From an uncultured Oscillospiraceae bacterium (GTDB lineage: Bacteria; Bacillota; Clostridia; Oscillospirales; Acutalibacteraceae): 14,016 nucleotides of DNA. Position 1 is the first letter of the stretch; each line of letters begins with the position of its first letter. A program made the translations under genes and the position numbers. The DNA is taken from positions 1 through 14,016 of the forward strand of contig CAJKXG010000006.1 of the NCBI GenBank assembly GCA_905203795.1, given 5' to 3'. Under the pieces are notes generated by a model. That model was not told the origin of the DNA and made no database searches. It was given only the letters and a program-made list of their open reading frames with translations. Shown here piece by piece: positions 1 to 7,622 of this stretch.

Positions 1-23
1 GCTGCTGTTTATCGGGCATTTTT

Positions 24-29
24 TATAAT
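24..29 (+). promoter_or_regulatory. candidate -10 box upstream of the YesL-like gene
   Basis: A perfect TATAAT lies 30 bp before the ATG at 60. The matching -35 position falls at bases 1-6 (GCTGCT), which is a poor match, and the window edge prevents a wider look. If real, transcription would start near base 36 and leave a leader of about 24 nt holding the AAGGAGAG ribosome binding site at 46-53. This is weak evidence because only one box is convincing. Confidence 0.35.
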
Positions 30-59
30 GTTGTATGGATGTGAAAAGGAGAGACACGC

Positions 60-1004
60 ATGGCGGGATTCTTCGGATTGTTTAATTATACCAAACCCGG
101 CCCCGGCGTCGGCAAAGAGGAGACGCAGAAGAAGAGCTTCTTTTTGTTCTGGGAATTGTATTTTCGCAAATTCTGGAAGCTGCTGCAAGCGAACCTGATC
201 TATGTGCTGTTTGCGCTGCCGGTGGTGACGATCGGTTTGGCAGACGTCGGTTTGGCGTACATTACCCGCAATTTTGCGCGGCAGAAACACGCGTTTGTGT
301 GGAGCGATTTTATCTCCACCATCCGCAAAAACTGGAAACAGGCGCTGCCGATCGGGATCATCAATCTGGCGATTACGGCGCTGCTGTTTTGGGATGTGGA
401 GTTTTACGCGGAAAACACCTTCATGATGGCGGTGGCGTTGATGCTGCTGTTGGTGTTTAGCTTTATGCAGCATTATATGCCGCTCATGATCATCACCTTT
501 AAGCTGTCGTGGAAGCAGCTTTATAAAAACGCCGCGATCTTCGCGTTTGTCGGTATTTTCCGCAATCTGCTGATTACGGTGATCAAGGCGGTGCCGCTGT
601 TGTTTGTGCGGGCGTGCCTTGTGCAGGGGGATTGGCCGTTTTTGGCGCTGCTGGTGGCGTTGTACCTGCTGATTCTGCCCTCCTTCCAGTCGTTCCTCAC
701 GCAATTCGCCATCTTCCCGCTGGTGAAGAAGCATATGATCGATCCGTATTATGAAGCGCATCCGAATGAGGACGCACAGCAAAAACAGGCGTTGAATATC
801 GAGCACAAAAGCGAGGAGCCGAAGAACGATGAGGACGTGGTGTTCCGCGATATGGGGCGTACCGACAGCTATCTCGGCAAGGACGCGAAAGAACGCGATT
901 ATACCATTCCCAAGCAATACAGCGAACGCGAAATGCGTCGTTTTCAGGAAAGCAAACGCCGTGCCCGTCATCAGGATGACGCGGACGATGACGGTACGAT
1001 TTGA
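60..1004 (+). CDS. YesL-like (DUF624) integral membrane protein
   Basis: A 314-residue protein resembling the DUF624/YesL family of Firmicute membrane proteins. The family is often found beside carbohydrate transport genes, and its molecular function is not established. Hydrophobic segments lie at about residues 44-67, 96-113, 121-145, 158-185 and 192-222. An amphipathic N-terminus begins MAGFFGLFNYTKPGPGV, and the charged segment WSDFISTIRKNWKQ (about 81-94) lies between the first two helices, which is typical of the family. Residues 223-314 form a long, strongly charged tail ending DDADDDGTI that is probably cytoplasmic and unstructured. The ATG at 60 follows AAGGAGAG (46-53) at good spacing. 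The gene stands alone on this strand and converges on the ABC exporter operon, sharing its terminator. No sugar-transport gene is visible nearby. The family call is fairly sure; the function is unknown. Confidence 0.8.
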   Translation: MAGFFGLFNYTKPGPGVGKEETQKKSFFLFWELYFRKFWKLLQANLIYVLFALPVVTIGLADVGLAYITRNFARQKHAFVWSDFISTIRKNWKQALPIGIINLAITALLFWDVEFYAENTFMMAVALMLLLVFSFMQHYMPLMIITFKLSWKQLYKNAAIFAFVGIFRNLLITVIKAVPLLFVRACLVQGDWPFLALLVALYLLILPSFQSFLTQFAIFPLVKKHMIDPYYEAHPNEDAQQKQALNIEHKSEEPKNDEDVVFRDMGRTDSYLGKDAKERDYTIPKQYSEREMRRFQESKRRARHQDDADDDGTI

Positions 1005-1020
1005 AAACCGATAATAAAAA

Positions 1021-1060
1021 TAGCCTCTGATGGAGGATGCTCCGTCAGAGGCTATTCCTT
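1021..1060. terminator. bidirectional rho-independent terminator
   Basis: Arms TAGCCTCTGA (1021-1030) and TCAGAGGCTA (1045-1054) are perfect reverse complements. The stem continues inward with TGGA/TCCG (one G-T pair) and a G-C pair around a four-base loop, giving about 15 bp. On the plus strand it is followed by a T-rich stretch (TTCCTTTTTT). On the minus strand the flank reads TTTTTATTAT. It sits between the ends of two converging genes (stops at 1004 and 1068), so it can end transcription from both sides. Confidence 0.93.
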
Positions 1061-1067
1061 TTTTGCT

Positions 1068-2792
1068 TTATACTGCCGTTTCAAACTGCGAATTATACAG
1101 ATGTGCGTAGAAGCCGCCGCGTGCCAGCAGTTCGTCGTGTGTGCCGGTTTCCACCACGTCGCCGTTGTTCAGCACCAGGATCATGTCTGCGTCGCGAATG
1201 GTGGACAGGCGATGGGCGATGATGAAACTGGTCTTGTTCTGCATCATGCGCCGGAATACGCGCTGAATACGCATTTCCGTCAGAATATCCACCGAGCTGG
1301 TGGCTTCGTCCAGAATGAGCATCGGACAGTCGAGCAGCATCGCGCGCGCGATGGTGAGCAACTGTTTTTGCCCCTGCGAAAGGTTGCCGCCGTCTTCGGT
1401 GATCAGCGTGTTGTAGCCGTCCGGCAGACGGCGGATGAAGCTGTGCGCATGCGCCGCTTTGGCCGCTGCCTCGATTTCCTCATCGGTGGCATCCGGTTTG
1501 CCGTATGCCAGATTCTCCCGTATCGTGCCGGCAAACAGCCATGTTTCCTGCAATACCATGCCGAATGACCGCCGCAGGCTGTCGCGGGTGAGGGTGGTGA
1601 TGTCGTGTCCGTCCACGGCAATGTGACCGCCGTCCACCTCGTAGAACCGCATGAGCAGGTTGACCAATGTGGTTTTGCCCGCGCCGGTCGGGCCTACAAT
1701 GGCGACCGTGGTGCTGGGGGCGACGTCCAGATCGAAATCGGTGATCAGGGGACGGTCGGGGGTGTAGGCGAACTTCACGTGCGAGAACCGAACGGCGCCG
1801 GTCGCGTCGGTGAGCGTCACCGCGTCGGCAGGTTCGGGCTGCTGCTCTTCCGCGTCCATGACGGCGAACACGCGTCCTGCGGAAGCCAACGCCAGTTGCA
1901 ACTGCATGGTGATGGCAGTGATCTCATTGAACGGCTTGGAAAATTGCGCCGTATACGTCAGAAAACTGGCGATGCCGCCCGCCGACAGCCGACACAAAAT
2001 GCCGAAAACACCGACCAGCACATAGGCGATGTTGTTGACGAATCGCGTGGAAGGATTGACCAGCGCCGAAGCGAACTGCGCCCGATAACCGCAGGCATAC
2101 AGTTCCCGATTCAACTGCTCAAACTGCTCTGCCGCGCGCTGTTCATAGCCGAACGCCTGCACGGTGCGCTGCCCGCTGATCAGTTCTTCGGCACAACCGC
2201 CGAGCGCGCCCTGTACGCGGCTTTGCTCGCGGAAACGGCGATTGCCGTAGCGGGTGATCGCCCAACTGACGAGAAAGCACAGCGGCGTGGTGAACAGGGC
2301 GACCAGCGTGACCGCCGGATTGAGCGTCAACATAAAAATCATGGACAGCAGCACCGTGATGACACCCGAAATGAGTTGCACAATGCCCTGATTCAGCCCG
2401 TCGGCAATGGCGTCGATGTCGTTGCCGAATCGGCTCATGATATCGCCGTGGGGGTGCGTGTCGTAATATTGCAGCGGCAGCTCGCCCAGCTTGTGGAACA
2501 AGTCGCTTCGCAAAGCGCGCACCGTGCGGTTGGCCACCAGATTGGCGCACAGCGAGGTGAACCAGTTGAACAGGCAGGACAGCAGGTACAGCCCGCCGAT
2601 GAGCAGCACCATGCGCAGCAGTGCCGCCCCGAAATCGGTTTTCGGCTGGATCAGATCGATGGCAGCGCCCACCAATCGCGGCGCGATCAACGCGCTCACG
2701 CTGCTGATCAGTGCACAGACGAATACGCCGATGAGCGGCAGGCGACTGCGTCCGATATACCCGAGCAGACGGGAAAAGGTGCTCTTTTTCAT
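1068..2792 (-). CDS. heterodimeric ABC exporter, catalytic half (membrane + ATPase)
   Basis: A 574-residue half-transporter with an N-terminal six-helix exporter membrane domain (about 1-320) and a C-terminal ATPase domain. Visible motifs are Walker A GPTGAGKTT (367-375), Q-loop Q415, signature LSQGQ (471-475), Walker B MLILDE with catalytic Glu496, and switch His527. The intact Glu and His beside a non-canonical signature (LSQGQ instead of LSGGQ) mark it as the TM288/BmrD-like consensus-site partner of a heterodimer with the upstream gene. The start is the ATG at 2792, which overlaps the upstream stop (ATGA) and follows AAAGGGG nine bases earlier; an in-frame start 17 codons further up would lie inside the upstream gene. 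It probably exports drugs, lipids or peptides; the substrate cannot be read from sequence. Confidence 0.93.
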   Translation of the reverse strand: MKKSTFSRLLGYIGRSRLPLIGVFVCALISSVSALIAPRLVGAAIDLIQPKTDFGAALLRMVLLIGGLYLLSCLFNWFTSLCANLVANRTVRALRSDLFHKLGELPLQYYDTHPHGDIMSRFGNDIDAIADGLNQGIVQLISGVITVLLSMIFMLTLNPAVTLVALFTTPLCFLVSWAITRYGNRRFREQSRVQGALGGCAEELISGQRTVQAFGYEQRAAEQFEQLNRELYACGYRAQFASALVNPSTRFVNNIAYVLVGVFGILCRLSAGGIASFLTYTAQFSKPFNEITAITMQLQLALASAGRVFAVMDAEEQQPEPADAVTLTDATGAVRFSHVKFAYTPDRPLITDFDLDVAPSTTVAIVGPTGAGKTTLVNLLMRFYEVDGGHIAVDGHDITTLTRDSLRRSFGMVLQETWLFAGTIRENLAYGKPDATDEEIEAAAKAAHAHSFIRRLPDGYNTLITEDGGNLSQGQKQLLTIARAMLLDCPMLILDEATSSVDILTEMRIQRVFRRMMQNKTSFIIAHRLSTIRDADMILVLNNGDVVETGTHDELLARGGFYAHLYNSQFETAV

Positions 2793-4522
2793 TGCTCGAC
2801 ACCCCTTTCCTGCGACTCGCATATTTCGGCGTAGACGGGGCATTCGGCGCGTAACTGCTCATGTGTGCCGCAGCCTGCCAACTGCCCGTCGTCCATGACC
2901 AGAATCAGATCCGCGTCCCGTACGGCGCTGACGCGCTGCGACACGGTCAGCACCGTCATGTTGTGCGAGGCAGCGCGTAGCGCACGGCGCAAGGAGGCGT
3001 CGGTGGCATAATCCAGCGCGCTGGACGCATCGTCCAAAATCAGAATATCCGGTTTGCGCACCAGTGCGCGGGCGATCGACAAACGCTGCCGCTGCCCGCC
3101 GGACAAATTCGCACCGCCGCGTTCCACTTGGGTTTGATAGCCGTCTGCCTTTGCCCGAATGAATTCGTCCGCCTGTGCCATACGCGCGGCTTCCTGCACG
3201 TCTTCGTCGGTAGCGTCCTGTTTGCCCCAGCGGATGTTGTCGGCAATGCTGCCGGAAAACAGTTCAATTTTCTGCGAAACCAGTCCCATGCGCGCGCGCA
3301 GCGCGTCGGTGGGATACTGCCGCACATCCACGCCGTCCAGCAACACCATGCCTTCTGTCGCATCGTAAAATCGCATCAGCAGCCGGATCAGCGTGGATTT
3401 ACCCGCGCCCGTACCGCCGATGATGCCGACAACCCCCCCCGCCGGAACAGCAAAGGAAATATCGGTCAATTCGCGATCGCCGCCGCCGTAGGAAAACGAC
3501 ACATGGTCGAACGCCAGCCGCGGTGCGCCCGCCACCGGCGCGGGGGATTCGGGCAGACCGTTCGGCGCGGGCGGGGTATCCAGCACATCGGATATCCGCC
3601 CTGCCGAAGCCACCGTTTTGGTAAACGTGACGACCAGATTCGCCACGACCGTCAGCGCCACAAGGATCTGGTTCACATAGTTGATGAACGCAATGATCTC
3701 GCCGGCGGTCATGGAATCGCTTTTGACCTGAATGCCGCCGAACCAGATGATGCAGAGGATGGCGATATTCATGATCAGCGTGGTGGCAGGGTTCAGCACC
3801 GCCGCCAGCCGACCGACGCGGATCGCGGCGGCGGTGTGTTGTTCGGTTGCGTCGTCAAACCGCGTGCGTTCGCGTTCCGTGCGGGCAAAGGCGCGGATCA
3901 CGCGCACGCCCGACAGATTTTCCCGCACGACGCGGGACAGTGTGTCCAGCCGCTTTTGTACCGCACGGTGCAACGGCACGGTGAACTTCATCACCAGCCA
4001 GATGAGCAGCACCAACAGCGGGATCGCCACGATAATCACCAACGACAGCGTCAGGTTGATGGTCATGGCCATGATGACGCCGCCGATACACAAAAACGGG
4101 GCGCGAATGACCAGACGAATCAGCATCGCCACGGCATATTGCAGTTGGTTGACGTCCGCCGTCACGCGGTTGATGAGCGACGCCGTGCCGAACCGATCCA
4201 GATCGGTGTGCGACAGCTTGGTGATATGCCGAAACAGCACATTGCGCAGCTCGGTCCCGAAGCCTTGCGAGGTGATGGAGGCGACATACTGGCAGATAAG
4301 CGCACTGCACAGCCCGAACGCGACGATGCCGACCATGACGAAACCCATGCGCGTCACATACGCGCGGTCGCCGCCCGCCAAACCGCGGTCGATCACATGC
4401 GCCATCAGCAGCGGCAGATACAGCTCCAGAATCGCCTCGATCAGCTTAAACAGCGGACCGATGATGCAATAACGGGTATACGGTTTCAAATAGGGTCCAA
4501 AACGTTTGAACAAAACGGACAC
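2789..4522 (-). CDS. heterodimeric ABC exporter, degenerate-site half (membrane + ATPase)
   Basis: A 577-residue half-transporter and partner of the next gene. The membrane domain covers about residues 1-310 and the ATPase domain 335-577. Motifs are Walker A GGTGAGKST (369-377), Q417, a canonical signature LSGGQ (473-477), Walker B ILILDD with Asp498 in place of the catalytic Glu, and Gln529 in place of the switch His (VSQRVS). This pattern matches the TM287/BmrC/LmrC-type subunit whose own Walker site does not turn over ATP while its LSGGQ completes the partner's active site. The start is uncertain: GTG at 4522 has AAAGG only 2 nt upstream, while an in-frame TTG at 4513 has the same motif 11 nt upstream. 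The gene begins 13 bp after the reductase stop, so all three minus-strand genes look like one operon. A run of eight G residues (minus strand) lies just before Walker A. Confidence 0.92.
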   Translation of the reverse strand: MSVLFKRFGPYLKPYTRYCIIGPLFKLIEAILELYLPLLMAHVIDRGLAGGDRAYVTRMGFVMVGIVAFGLCSALICQYVASITSQGFGTELRNVLFRHITKLSHTDLDRFGTASLINRVTADVNQLQYAVAMLIRLVIRAPFLCIGGVIMAMTINLTLSLVIIVAIPLLVLLIWLVMKFTVPLHRAVQKRLDTLSRVVRENLSGVRVIRAFARTERERTRFDDATEQHTAAAIRVGRLAAVLNPATTLIMNIAILCIIWFGGIQVKSDSMTAGEIIAFINYVNQILVALTVVANLVVTFTKTVASAGRISDVLDTPPAPNGLPESPAPVAGAPRLAFDHVSFSYGGGDRELTDISFAVPAGGVVGIIGGTGAGKSTLIRLLMRFYDATEGMVLLDGVDVRQYPTDALRARMGLVSQKIELFSGSIADNIRWGKQDATDEDVQEAARMAQADEFIRAKADGYQTQVERGGANLSGGQRQRLSIARALVRKPDILILDDASSALDYATDASLRRALRAASHNMTVLTVSQRVSAVRDADLILVMDDGQLAGCGTHEQLRAECPVYAEICESQERGVEQ

Positions 4523-4535
4523 TGCCTTTCAAAAA

Positions 4536-5540
4536 TCAGCCTTCTGCGTGGGGATCCATCGCGCGATCGATCGCCGCCAATTCCTCGTCGGTGAATTCGA
4601 GGTTGTTCAGCGCACCGAGGTTGCTTTCCAGTTGCTCGACGCTGGATGCGCCGATCAGAGCGGAGGTGACGCGGCCGCGGCGCAGCACCCACGCGATCGC
4701 CATCTGCGCCAGCGTTTGCCCGCGCGAAGCCGCAATGTCGTTGAGCCGACGGGTGATGCCCAGCCGCTCCTCCGACAGCACATTGTTTTGCAGACCCTTG
4801 TCGCGGGCAGCACGGGAGTTTTCGGGCAGACCGTGGAGATAGCGGTCGGTCAGCGCGCCCTGTGCCAACGGCGAGAACGCGATGGTGCCCATGCCGTATT
4901 CATCCAGCAGATCCTGCAAACCGGTGTGCTCGATCCAGCGGTCATACATGTTGTAGCAGGGCTGATGGATCAGGCAGCGCACGCCCATGTCGCGCAGCAG
5001 TTCGATTGCTTCGCGCGCTTCCTTCGGGCGATAGTTGGAGATGCCGACATACAGTGCCTTGCCCTGCTTGACAGCGGTGGCCAGCGCGCCCATCGTCTCC
5101 TCCAGAGGCGTGTTCGGATCATAGCGGTGCGAATAGAAGATGTCCACATATTCGAGTCCGTTGCGTTTCAGCGCCTGATCCAGCGAAGCCAGCACGTGTT
5201 TGCGGCTGCCGCCGTCGCCGTACGGACCCGGCCACATGCCGTAACCGGCTTTGGTCGAGATGATCAGTTCGTCACGGTAGGGCTTCAGATCGCGCGCCAG
5301 CACTTTGCCGAGCGTTTCCTCCGCCGAGCCGCCGACGGGACCGTAGTTGTCCGCCGCGTCAAAGTGGGTGACGCCCAGATCAAATGCGCGCAGCAGAATT
5401 TTGCGGCAATTTTCAAATACGTTGACGCTGCCAAAATTTTGCCACAATCCCAATGAGATGGCGGGCAGCATCAAACCGCTTGTTCCCACGCGGTTGTACT
5501 TCATGTTTTGATAACGGTCTCCTCTTGCATCGTAAGCCAT
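4536..5540 (-). CDS. gpr: aldo-keto reductase, YghZ/Gpr (L-glyceraldehyde 3-phosphate reductase) type
   Basis: A 334-residue NADPH-dependent aldo-keto reductase, predicted to be a cytosolic (alpha/beta)8 barrel. It resembles E. coli YghZ/Gpr along its length, for example SLGLWQNFG near residue 30, STKAGYGMWPGPYG near 95-108, FYSHR at 135-139 and the ending NNLEFTDEELAAID. The catalytic tetrad is complete: Asp61, Tyr66, Lys97 and His138. SALIGASSVEQLESN near the C-terminus is the usual NADPH-phosphate binding strand-loop. E. coli Gpr reduces L-glyceraldehyde 3-phosphate and methylglyoxal, so a reactive-aldehyde detoxification role is the best guess. The ATG at 5540 has AGAGGA eight bases upstream. 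It is the first gene of the operon with the ABC exporter, downstream of a near-consensus promoter. Confidence 0.92.
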   Translation of the reverse strand: MAYDARGDRYQNMKYNRVGTSGLMLPAISLGLWQNFGSVNVFENCRKILLRAFDLGVTHFDAADNYGPVGGSAEETLGKVLARDLKPYRDELIISTKAGYGMWPGPYGDGGSRKHVLASLDQALKRNGLEYVDIFYSHRYDPNTPLEETMGALATAVKQGKALYVGISNYRPKEAREAIELLRDMGVRCLIHQPCYNMYDRWIEHTGLQDLLDEYGMGTIAFSPLAQGALTDRYLHGLPENSRAARDKGLQNNVLSEERLGITRRLNDIAASRGQTLAQMAIAWVLRRGRVTSALIGASSVEQLESNLGALNNLEFTDEELAAIDRAMDPHAEG

Positions 5541-5571
5541 GATCGTTGTCCTCTATTCCTTCATTTTAGTA

Positions 5572-5588
5572 TGGCGGAACAGCCGCCA
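5572..5588. repeat. short inverted repeat at the start point of the reductase operon
   Basis: TGGCGG (5572-5577) and CCGCCA (5583-5588) are perfect inverted arms around a five-base loop AACAG. The repeat lies just downstream of the minus-strand -10 box, about where transcription should start. It could be a repressor operator or a 5' hairpin in the mRNA. The G+C richness contrasts with the AT-rich promoter around it. Function is inferred only from position. Confidence 0.45.
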
Positions 5589-5593
5589 CAAGC

Positions 5594-5622
5594 ATTATAA
5601 GAAATCTTGGAAAAAGTTTCAA
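5594..5622 (-). promoter_or_regulatory. sigma-A promoter of the reductase/ABC exporter operon
   Basis: Read on the minus strand, TTGAAA (5622-5617) and a perfect TATAAT (5599-5594) are separated by exactly 17 bp. The start point would be near 5587, giving a leader of about 46 nt to the ATG at 5540. The -35 box lies within the dyad at 5604-5625, so a regulator bound there would block it. Confidence 0.85.
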
Positions 5623-5625
5623 GAT
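5604..5625. promoter_or_regulatory. candidate operator dyad between divergent promoters
   Basis: ATCTTG (5604-5609) and CAAGAT (5620-5625) are perfect inverted arms 10 bp apart. After one mismatched position the inner AA/TT also match, giving 8 of 9 paired positions over 22 bp centred at 5614.5. It covers the -35 box and part of the spacer of the minus-strand promoter and ends 5 bp before the plus-strand -35. Size and position suit a dimeric repressor such as a MarR- or TetR-type protein, but no regulator gene is present in the window. Confidence 0.5.
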
Positions 5626-5630
5626 ATATT

Positions 5631-5659
5631 TTGAATTTTGTGTCGGAATATGCTATACT
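5631..5659 (+). promoter_or_regulatory. sigma-A promoter of the ABC-F operon (extended -10)
   Basis: TTGAAT (5631-5636) and TATACT (5654-5659) are separated by 17 bp, with a TG one base before the -10 hexamer (an extended -10 element). Transcription should start near 5666, about 32 nt before the ABC-F start codon at 5698. Confidence 0.82.
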
Positions 5660-5697
5660 ATTTATATTCTGCGTGCCGGAAGGATTGGAAGGACTAC

Positions 5698-7611
5698 ATG
5701 GCAGTTTTATCGGTACATAATTTGGGCAAACATTTCGGCGAACGCGTCCTTTTTGAGGGCGTCGGTTTTGAGGTGAATGAACGGGATAAAATCGGGCTGG
5801 TCGGCGAAAACGGCTGCGGCAAGACGACGCTGTTTCGGATGCTGACCGGGGAATATACGGCGGATGTCGGCGAGATTGTGACCGCACGCGATACGCGTGT
5901 CGGGTATATGGAGCAGCACGCCTGTACGCGCGTGGAACGCACGTTATGGGATGAGGTGCTGGACGTGTTTTCGCCGGTGATGGCGGTCGAGCGGGAACTG
6001 AACGAGGTGACCGACCGTCTGGAACACGACGGTCGGGGCGACGCGGCGTTGATCGAGCGGCAGCATGTGCTGCGTGAAAAATATGAGGACATGGGCGGGT
6101 TGTATTACCGCAATCGTGTCAAGGCGACGCTGTTGGGACTCGGATTTGAGGAAGAGGCGTTTCATCGCAGTGTATCGTCGCTGTCCGGCGGACAGCGCTC
6201 GAAAGCGGCGATGGGACGGCTGCTGCTGTCCGACAGCAATTTGCTGCTGTTGGACGAGCCGACCAACCATTTGGATATCGCGGCTGTGGAGTGGCTGGAG
6301 GAATTTCTGCGCAATTACACGGGCGCGGTGATCGTGATTTCGCACGATCGGTATTTTCTCGACCGTGTGACCACCCGCACGCTGGAGCTGTGCCGCGGGA
6401 AGTTGTACGCCGGCAACGGCAGCTATTCGGTGCATCACGAACGCCGCAAAGAGGAACGCGCGATTGCGGAGAAGCACTACAAGACCGCGATGCGGGACAT
6501 CCAGCATGTGGAAAACAGCATTGCGAAGCTCAAACAATTCAACCGCGAAAAAAGCATTCGCGCTGCCGAAAGCAAGGAAAAGCAATTGGAACGGATGCGC
6601 GAACAGGTGGAAGTGCCGGAATCGGAACTGGACAGCATCCGTTTCGCGTTTACCGCCGCGATGACCAGCGGCAACGAGGTGCTGAACGCCGAAGAGCTGT
6701 CGATGGGGTTCGGCGGGAATCCGCTGTTTCGTGATGTGTCCTTCGGTTTGCGGCGCGGGGAACGGGTGTTTTTGCTCGGCCCGAACGGTTGCGGCAAAAC
6801 CACGCTGCTCAAGATTCTGTGCGACCGCTTGCAGCCGACAGGCGGAGAAGTCCGTCTCGGCTCAAAGGTGAGCATTGGCTACTATGATCAGACGCAATCG
6901 GGATTGGATGAGTCCAAAACCGTCATCGAGGAGATCTGGCACACCTATCCGAAGCTGACCCAGACCGAGGTGCGCAGTGCGTTGGCGGCGTTTCTGTTTC
7001 GCGGCGAAGCGGTGTTCCAGCCTGTGCGGGAACTCAGCGGCGGCGAGCGGGCGCGCGTGCTGCTGTTGAAGCTGATGCTGGCGCGGGACAACCTGTTGCT
7101 GCTGGACGAGCCGACCAACCATCTGGACATCACCGCCAGAGAAGCGTTGGAGGACGCGCTGGACAGCTATGACGGCACGATCTTTATTGTGTCTCACGAT
7201 CGCTATTTTATCAATCGATTGGCGACGCGGGTGCTGCGGCTGACCGAAAACGGCTGCCGCTCTTTCCCGGGAAATTACGACGATTATCTGAACGCCTATC
7301 GGGAGGAAGCGGCGAAGGCGGTGGAAGTCGCGCCGCCGAAAGAGAATGCGTATAAGAAGAAAAAGGAGCGCGAATCGACGCGGCGCAAGCTGGCAACGTC
7401 GGTGAAACGCACCGAAGAACAGATCGCGGCGACCGAGCAGACCATCGCCGATCTGGAGGTACGCATGAGCGAAGCGGCGGCGGATTACGCCGAGCTGATG
7501 GCGGTGTCGGAGCAGCTACAGGCAGAAAACGAACGGCTGGCGTCGCTGATGGAAGATTGGGAACAGCTGCAATTGCAGGCGGAAGAAATGGATGCCGAAA
7601 GGGCAGAATAG
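5698..7611 (+). CDS. ABC-F family ATPase (ribosome-associated, YdiF/Uup-like)
   Basis: A 637-residue protein with two ATPase domains and no membrane segment, the ABC-F layout. Domain 1 has Walker A GENGCGKT (36-43), signature LSGGQ (162-166) and Walker B LLLLDE (182-187). Domain 2 has GPNGCGKT (361-368), LSGGE (446-450) and LLLLDE (466-471). Both have the DEPTNHLDI sequence characteristic of the family, and both catalytic Glu residues are intact. A charged linker of about 80 residues (about 240-320) is the region that in known ABC-F proteins reaches the peptidyl-tRNA. Residues 550-637 form a Lys/Glu/Gln-rich coiled coil. ABC-F proteins act on translating ribosomes, relieving stalls or protecting against antibiotics; which applies here is not visible. 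The start is the ATG at 5698 after GGAAGGA (5687-5693); an in-frame upstream ATG lies within the promoter region. First gene of a four-gene operon. Confidence 0.93.
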   Translation: MAVLSVHNLGKHFGERVLFEGVGFEVNERDKIGLVGENGCGKTTLFRMLTGEYTADVGEIVTARDTRVGYMEQHACTRVERTLWDEVLDVFSPVMAVERELNEVTDRLEHDGRGDAALIERQHVLREKYEDMGGLYYRNRVKATLLGLGFEEEAFHRSVSSLSGGQRSKAAMGRLLLSDSNLLLLDEPTNHLDIAAVEWLEEFLRNYTGAVIVISHDRYFLDRVTTRTLELCRGKLYAGNGSYSVHHERRKEERAIAEKHYKTAMRDIQHVENSIAKLKQFNREKSIRAAESKEKQLERMREQVEVPESELDSIRFAFTAAMTSGNEVLNAEELSMGFGGNPLFRDVSFGLRRGERVFLLGPNGCGKTTLLKILCDRLQPTGGEVRLGSKVSIGYYDQTQSGLDESKTVIEEIWHTYPKLTQTEVRSALAAFLFRGEAVFQPVRELSGGERARVLLLKLMLARDNLLLLDEPTNHLDITAREALEDALDSYDGTIFIVSHDRYFINRLATRVLRLTENGCRSFPGNYDDYLNAYREEAAKAVEVAPPKENAYKKKKERESTRRKLATSVKRTEEQIAATEQTIADLEVRMSEAAADYAELMAVSEQLQAENERLASLMEDWEQLQLQAEEMDAERAE

Positions 7612-7622
7612 GAAGTGGGCGT

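Noticed and set aside
9..971. 320-codon minus-strand frame opposite the YesL-like gene
   Set aside because: Basic, His/Gln-rich translation with no domain; the plus strand has the membrane protein with a good ribosome site.
1605..4594. Long plus-strand open frames (409 and 488 codons) opposite the ABC exporter genes
   Set aside because: Both are His/Gln/Arg-rich shadows of genes with complete ABC motifs on the minus strand, with no ribosome site or family match.
4506..5456. 316-codon plus-strand frame opposite the aldo-keto reductase
   Set aside because: The opposite strand encodes a full reductase with an intact catalytic tetrad; this frame is a shadow.
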